From: Cyclostephanos tholiformis
Taxonomy: Eukaryota > Bacillariophyta > Thalassiosirophyceae > Thalassiosirales > Thalassiosiraceae
NCBI GenBank assembly: GCA_036939975.1
Contig: JALLPB010001160.1
Coordinates: forward strand, 1 to 10,926
DNA length: 10,926 bases
Direction of reading: 5' to 3'
A program made the translations under genes and the position numbers. The notes beneath the pieces are model-generated. The model made no database searches. It was not told the origin of the DNA and saw only the letters and a program-made list of their open reading frames with translations. Shown one piece after another: positions 7,418 through 10,926 of this stretch. How positions within the stretch are numbered: position 1 is the stretch's first letter; every line of letters starts with the position of its first letter.

Positions 7418-7530
7418 AAATAATAATGAGCTGCGATGACTGCCGCAGTTCTCGAAATAGGTAAGTAGGAATCAATACGGTCGAAAAGCAAGTTTACCAT
7501 CGTTGAGAGCTCCCGCCGAGTGCAAGCCAT
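7408..7530 (-). CDS. 40-codon upstream ORF of the cereblon gene
   Basis: ATG at 7530 in a strong context (AACATGG), then 40 codons to TGA at 7408-7410, in the same frame as cereblon and ending six bases before its ATG. If it lies in the leader, most scanning ribosomes would translate it first, so cereblon output would depend on leaky scanning, reinitiation or readthrough of the TGA. No AG acceptor exists between the TGA and the main ATG, so splicing cannot turn it into an N-terminal extension. The peptide begins MACTRRELSTMVNLLFDRID and continues SYLPIS; this loosely recalls the Myb/SANT-like motif common in stramenopile proteins (weak, from memory). It could alternatively be a very small independent gene or chance. 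Confidence 0.4.
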   Translation of the reverse strand: MACTRRELSTMVNLLFDRIDSYLPISRTAAVIAAHYYFMM

Positions 7531-7829
7531 GTTAACCTCTACTCTGTCAGAGGCGGCACGCCCAAGCACAAAGATTTATCACTCCTTGGACGATGATGAG
7601 GGAGCGGATCACACAATACTTCTGTAGAGGTCGATAGCTTGTACTAGGTGGTAATAGGGGACAGTGACAAAAATTCATATCATTCTTTTGGCACCTCGTC
7701 CGCTCCCATCGATGCCCACATAAATATATATTAACCAGAGGTATACTATGATGATCAATCCGTTACAGAGACAACAGTTCGAGCTACTAATTACTCCTAG
7801 TTTTTGTAATGCAAATTGCAGATCTGACA
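7531..7829 (-). promoter_or_regulatory. Intergenic: 3' end of upstream gene and cereblon promoter
   Basis: Between the stop of the RS-rich gene (7830) and the cereblon upstream ORF. On the minus strand an AT-only TATA-like run (TTAATATATATTTAT, about 7720-7734) could serve the cereblon gene; a start some 30 bases downstream would give a leader of roughly 290 nt containing the upstream ORF. No AATAAA signal was identified for the upstream gene. Confidence 0.35.
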
Positions 7830-10391
7830 CTACTTGGTAAACAAAAACAGCTTGAGCAGCATTAATGCTGGTAGAACAGCAAGCTTCTTCCCAACATTGG
7901 CTGTTAATATCTCTGCAAATTCGTCTTCGTGAAGATCAACTGTTGAAATTGGAGGTCGATCGCCAAAAATCTGGGTTCAAAACCGGGCGAGAAAGGACTA
8001 AGCTACTCAATGGAGTACAGAAAGGTACAGTAAAAGTCAGATCATTGCAGCACTCACCGCACGAACATTTCCATTGTTCACCGCTTTTCGACGTCCCAAA
8101 GTTGATCCCATCGTCTCTAAATTGAGCGATTCTTTATTCTGCATTAAAAAGTTATCAACCACGCTTCCATAGTTAAGACCATTGGTTGTCAAATCCAGTC
8201 TGGGCTCGGCGTCATCTACGCTTATAAGCCAACGAACTGCCATCCAAATTTCTCTTACATCCTCAGCTTCAAGTGATGGATCTCCCTTCCTAATACCCTT
8301 CGAATTAGGGTGGAAGCAGCCAATTGCGATCTCGCGACAAACCTGTTGCGTCTGCATCCCACGGATGATCATTCTCATCAGAATTCGCCCCCCAGAACGT
8401 CGAGTGTGAACACCAAACTCCGCGCTGTTGAGGCGTTTATCGCCCTTGACTCTATGACGGGCCACATAGTACCATTTGCTCCACTGATGATTATAACTGT
8501 GAATTGCAGGAGATGTAGGCGGAAGAAGGCCATCCCATTTGGAAGGAAAACGAACGTGGTTTCCGACGAGTGATCGCCAGAAAGGACCAGCTTTTTTGGC
8601 ATGAGCGAGTGCCTCATCAACCACTGATATTTCTGCTTGTTGTCGACTTTGCTCTTGAAAAGAGTGATTCAATTTAGCTGAACTCGATACAAACTCCTCT
8701 GATGACTTCACAGTAACAATGTCCCTCTGTGCATCTTCTTGAAAGTATTGCAAATCATTTTTGCTGTGGGTGATATTTGTCGCTAATGATTTTGCCACTT
8801 TTTGTGGCTGAGACTTTGTCTGCGACACAGTAGTTCTGATGAGGTCCAAAGATGGATCATGTAATTGGACATGAGTTGCCTCGACAATCCGTTTTTCTAC
8901 TTCTGGATGTGCTTGCACATTATTTTTCTTATCCAATGATGTTCTGGTCAATGAACATTGAGCGAAAATTTCGACAATATTATCTAAACGACGACTTTCG
9001 GTTTCAAACACAGATGAGTCTGCTGTAGATTGTGCGTAGCTATTTCGAGAAGGAGAGGATTGATTGCTTTTGTTCGGAGATCCACCGCCAGCTAGTCCTT
9101 CATGCCTACCACCCATTTCAATCATCTCCTCCATAAACTCCCTATTAGCTTCATCCATGACCTCATCTGCCGATGCCATACTACGCAGGAGCTGGTCTCG
9201 AATGAGCGCAGCTCCTCGGAACAAGTTCGCATGGTAATCATCCTTTGGTGGTGCAATGGAGGTGGATCGAGACCTAGATCTACGACGACAAGAAGTGCCG
9301 CGGCTGGAACTTCGATGACTTCGACTCTTAATGCGACTAACTGTTTGGGAAGTCGTCGAAGTTGCAAGATCCAAATGATTTTGAGCTAGAGAGGCAGTCC
9401 GTAGACTTCGATTGCTACGACTCTTGCTACGATTGCGCGATCGAGGCATCGAGGCAGCTCTGTTATCACGGCCGAGAGTTGCACCCGTATTGGCGCATCT
9501 TGTAGAAGAGCCAGGTGTAGGGAATGAAGAGTTTATTGAGACGACTGCGGATCGCTGGGTTTGTGCCCTGGGCCTTGACAACAACCGACGATCCATAGCC
9601 ACGGTTGGGGAGACGAGCTGCATTTTGTCTGCTTTTGTTAGATCTGCAGTCCAATGAGATCGGAAAATAGAATCTACTCCCTGCTGCATATTTTTGTTAC
9701 CTCTCTGAGAGTGTTTGAGGTTGTCCTCACTGATCCATTTCCTTTGGATATCGCAATCGTTAGGTGGGTATGGATTCAATTCAGCCGAAGAAGAATGGAG
9801 TGTACCCTCTTCATCTTCGTTTCCAGAATAAATCTTCTCAAATAAATCATCATCAATTTTGGTGTTTTTGGCGAATCCAAACGTGTCTTCCAAATTCATC
9901 TCATCTATGCCCAAATTCGTATTCAATTCGATATGAGGTTCGTCGAGAGAATGTTCATCGAATGGGGCAGTGTCATCATCTCTACTGTGTTTGGATTCGA
10001 TCATGATGGAATAGTTTGGCCGCGGTTGATACTGTTCGGCTGGAGAGTGCTGCTGAGCTTGCATATGGTGTTGTTGCTGTTCCTGCTGCCGCTGTAGATA
10101 CCGTGGATCATGATGTTTTTTAGCATCGTTTCCTTCTAGCAGCCGCTGGTGAAGTCGCATCTGGATGATCTCATGCGCTCTCTTTACCTTGCTGCTAATT
10201 TCAGAATAGCCTCCGGGGAGGAATTTGTGGTGTACTGTTTCCATGGGCGAGGGCAGATGATCGGTCAATGGATCAAGTTCGATATTGTTGTTGTTGGCGT
10301 TACACGAAAACCAGGGAGATAGGGGCGGTTGCTGATCCTGAACTGGAAGTGTAGTATGATTACGACCGTGGCGAAGCTGCTCGGGTAGCAT
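7830..10391 (-). CDS. RS-rich protein with Trp-rich C-terminal module, unknown
   Basis: Not recognised as a named family. Two exons, 8058-10391 and 7830-7970, joined in phase 0 across an 87-nt intron, give 824 residues. The ATG at 10391 is firm: an in-frame TGA lies nine bases upstream. Regions: Pro/Asn-rich N-terminus (1-50); basic helix SSKVKRAHEIIQMRLHQRLLE (66-86); Gln/His-rich run (98-117); acidic stretch (135-200); Arg/Ser-rich segments with SRNRSKSRSNRS (318-329) and RRRSRSRSTS (369-378), a likely nuclear or RNA-related signal; Ser-rich linker (430-470); then an ordered-looking C-terminal module from about 597, AGPFWRSLVGNHVRFPSKWD, with a Trp/Tyr pair (WSKWYYVARHR, 637-647) and REIAIGCFHPNSKGIRKGDP (686-705). 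Exon 2 adds an acidic helix (HEDEFAEIL) and a hydrophobic end (LAVLPALMLLKLFLF). Without splicing the frame would end six residues after 778 at 8037. Orthologues in other diatoms would be expected if the C-terminal module is a real domain. Confidence 0.82.
7971..8057 (-). other. Predicted 87-nt intron of the RS-rich gene
   Basis: Donor GCG|GTGAGT at 8057 matches the consensus. The acceptor is TTGAACCCAG|ATTTTT, ending at 7971. Both boundaries are phase 0, and the downstream 46 codons are open to a TAG with protein-like composition. The acceptor has a poor pyrimidine tract, which is the main doubt; the alternative AG in TTTCAACAG lies in another phase. Confidence 0.68.
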
Positions 10392-10619
10392 TTTCTGTCA
10401 AGTTGGGTTGCGACCTTGGAGAGGAGCATTTGAACAAACTCTACCTTTTCGAATGCTAAAATGCGATGAAATACCTAATCAAAGCGTTTCCATTCCACCT
10501 CGTTGTGTGATTCCCGCATCCGAATTTTCAGTCGTACTGACACATGAAAATCGTCCAGACCACCACGCGCACCTCTATCGCCCGTCCGTCCCAGCGGTGG
10601 CTCATTTCGAGTTTTTCCA

Positions 10620-10645
10620 GCGGGAACAAAATATATTTTCCCGCC
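10620..10645. promoter_or_regulatory. Inverted pair of E2F-like sites
   Basis: GCGGGAA (10620-10626) and TTTTCCCGCC (10636-10645) form an inverted pair around an AT-rich spacer. TTTCCCGCC is a perfect match to the E2F/DP consensus conserved from plants to animals. The pair lies about 230-255 bp upstream of the ATG of the RS-rich gene, a usual promoter distance. Confidence 0.45.
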
Positions 10646-10819
10646 ACGACAGAACCCCCCAGAGGTAACGTAGGAACAAGTATTAATAACCCAAACATTA
10701 AAATGACACTCTTTCTGTCTGTGACAAAACTCTATCATGACATTCCGTTGCCCTTTGACCTTTTTTACCATTATGTTCGCCGCTCTGCTGATGACTCACT
10801 TAGCAGGTTAACCCCTATA

Positions 10820-10837
10820 AGGTTCCGGCGGGAACCT
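10820..10837. promoter_or_regulatory. Hairpin with embedded E2F-like site
   Basis: AGGTTCC (10820-10826) and GGAACCT (10831-10837) are 7-bp arms around GGCG. GGCGGGAA (10827-10834), which is TTCCCGCC on the minus strand, spans loop and arm, giving a third E2F-like match in this upstream region. Confidence 0.4.
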
Positions 10838-10926
10838 AAAAACTCCCACAGAACACAAGAATCCCCACCATGGCGAGCGTCCGCCGCCTCTAGCGGTGCG
10901 GATTCTACAGTTAATCCCGATCCGAT

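Larger units (their letters stand above)
10392..10926 (-). promoter_or_regulatory. Upstream region of the RS-rich gene
   Basis: Promoter-like DNA with no supported gene. A 98-codon minus-strand ORF (10475-10771) has no recognisable features. Three E2F-like sites lie here (10620-10626, 10637-10645 and 10827-10834). Near the right edge an ATG in good context (10870) is stopped by TAG after seven codons. Confidence 0.4.

Noticed and set aside
7450..7470. Plus-strand donor-like ATAG|GTAAGT
   Set aside because: No plus-strand exon leads into it; it lies in the antisense of the cereblon upstream ORF.
8182..8620. Open frames on both strands within the RS-rich gene
   Set aside because: They lie inside the 824-residue coding region in other frames and have no protein features of their own.
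9102..9657. Plus-strand ORFs of 81-95 codons opposite the Arg/Ser-rich segment
   Set aside because: Low-complexity RS codons leave other frames open; no start context or recognisable product.
10475..10771. 98-codon minus-strand ORF upstream of the RS-rich gene
   Set aside because: ATG present, but no domain, odd composition, and it lies in the promoter with the E2F-like sites. Length is within chance expectation.
10870..10893. ATG in good context at the right edge, possible first exon on the plus strand
   Set aside because: TAG follows after seven codons and no plausible donor precedes it.
1..10926. tRNA, rRNA, CRISPR array, bacterial operon signals
   Set aside because: No tRNA T-arm context, rRNA-like conserved block, regular spacer repeats or Shine-Dalgarno patterns were seen; spliced eukaryotic genes rule out a bacterial reading.

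Overview
The window looks like nuclear DNA of a protist, most likely a diatom or another stramenopile. Genes are intron-poor with short GT-AG introns (144 and 87 nt), large low-complexity or acidic regions sit next to conserved eukaryotic domains, intergenic gaps are short, and the products (a ubiquitin E2, a cereblon-type substrate receptor, an RS-rich protein) are eukaryote-specific. The taxonomic call is inference. Nothing here is bacterial, viral or organellar.

Layout. 1-2171: AT-rich, no secure gene. It holds two weak and mutually exclusive candidates on opposite strands at 1101-1563, a simple repeat and one long hairpin. 2172-2363 (+): a small lysine-rich ORF of doubtful reality, tail to tail with the next gene. 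2385-3032 (-): a complete two-exon class I ubiquitin-conjugating enzyme of the UBE2G1/Ubc7 type. 3033-5145: about 2.1 kb with no confident gene, but with several frames unusually open, possible unrecognised exons or a decayed coding sequence, and bZIP-like sites. 5146-7401 (-): an intronless 751-residue cereblon homologue (LON N-terminal domain plus CULT domain), preceded by an in-frame 40-codon upstream ORF (7408-7530). 7830-10391 (-): a two-exon gene for an 824-residue protein with Gln/His-rich, acidic and Arg/Ser-rich segments and a Trp-rich C-terminal module; its last exon had to be recovered by splicing. 10392-10926: promoter-like DNA with three E2F-like sites.

How the genes fit together. 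The three solid genes lie on the minus strand. Cereblon is the substrate receptor of the CUL4-DDB1 ubiquitin ligase, and UBE2G1 is one of the E2s known in human cells to extend ubiquitin chains on CRL4-cereblon substrates. Finding homologues of both about 2.1 kb apart is the most interesting feature of the window, although it could be coincidence. The cereblon pocket keeps its three tryptophans, so a cyclic-imide degron reader is expected. The third gene has no recognised function.
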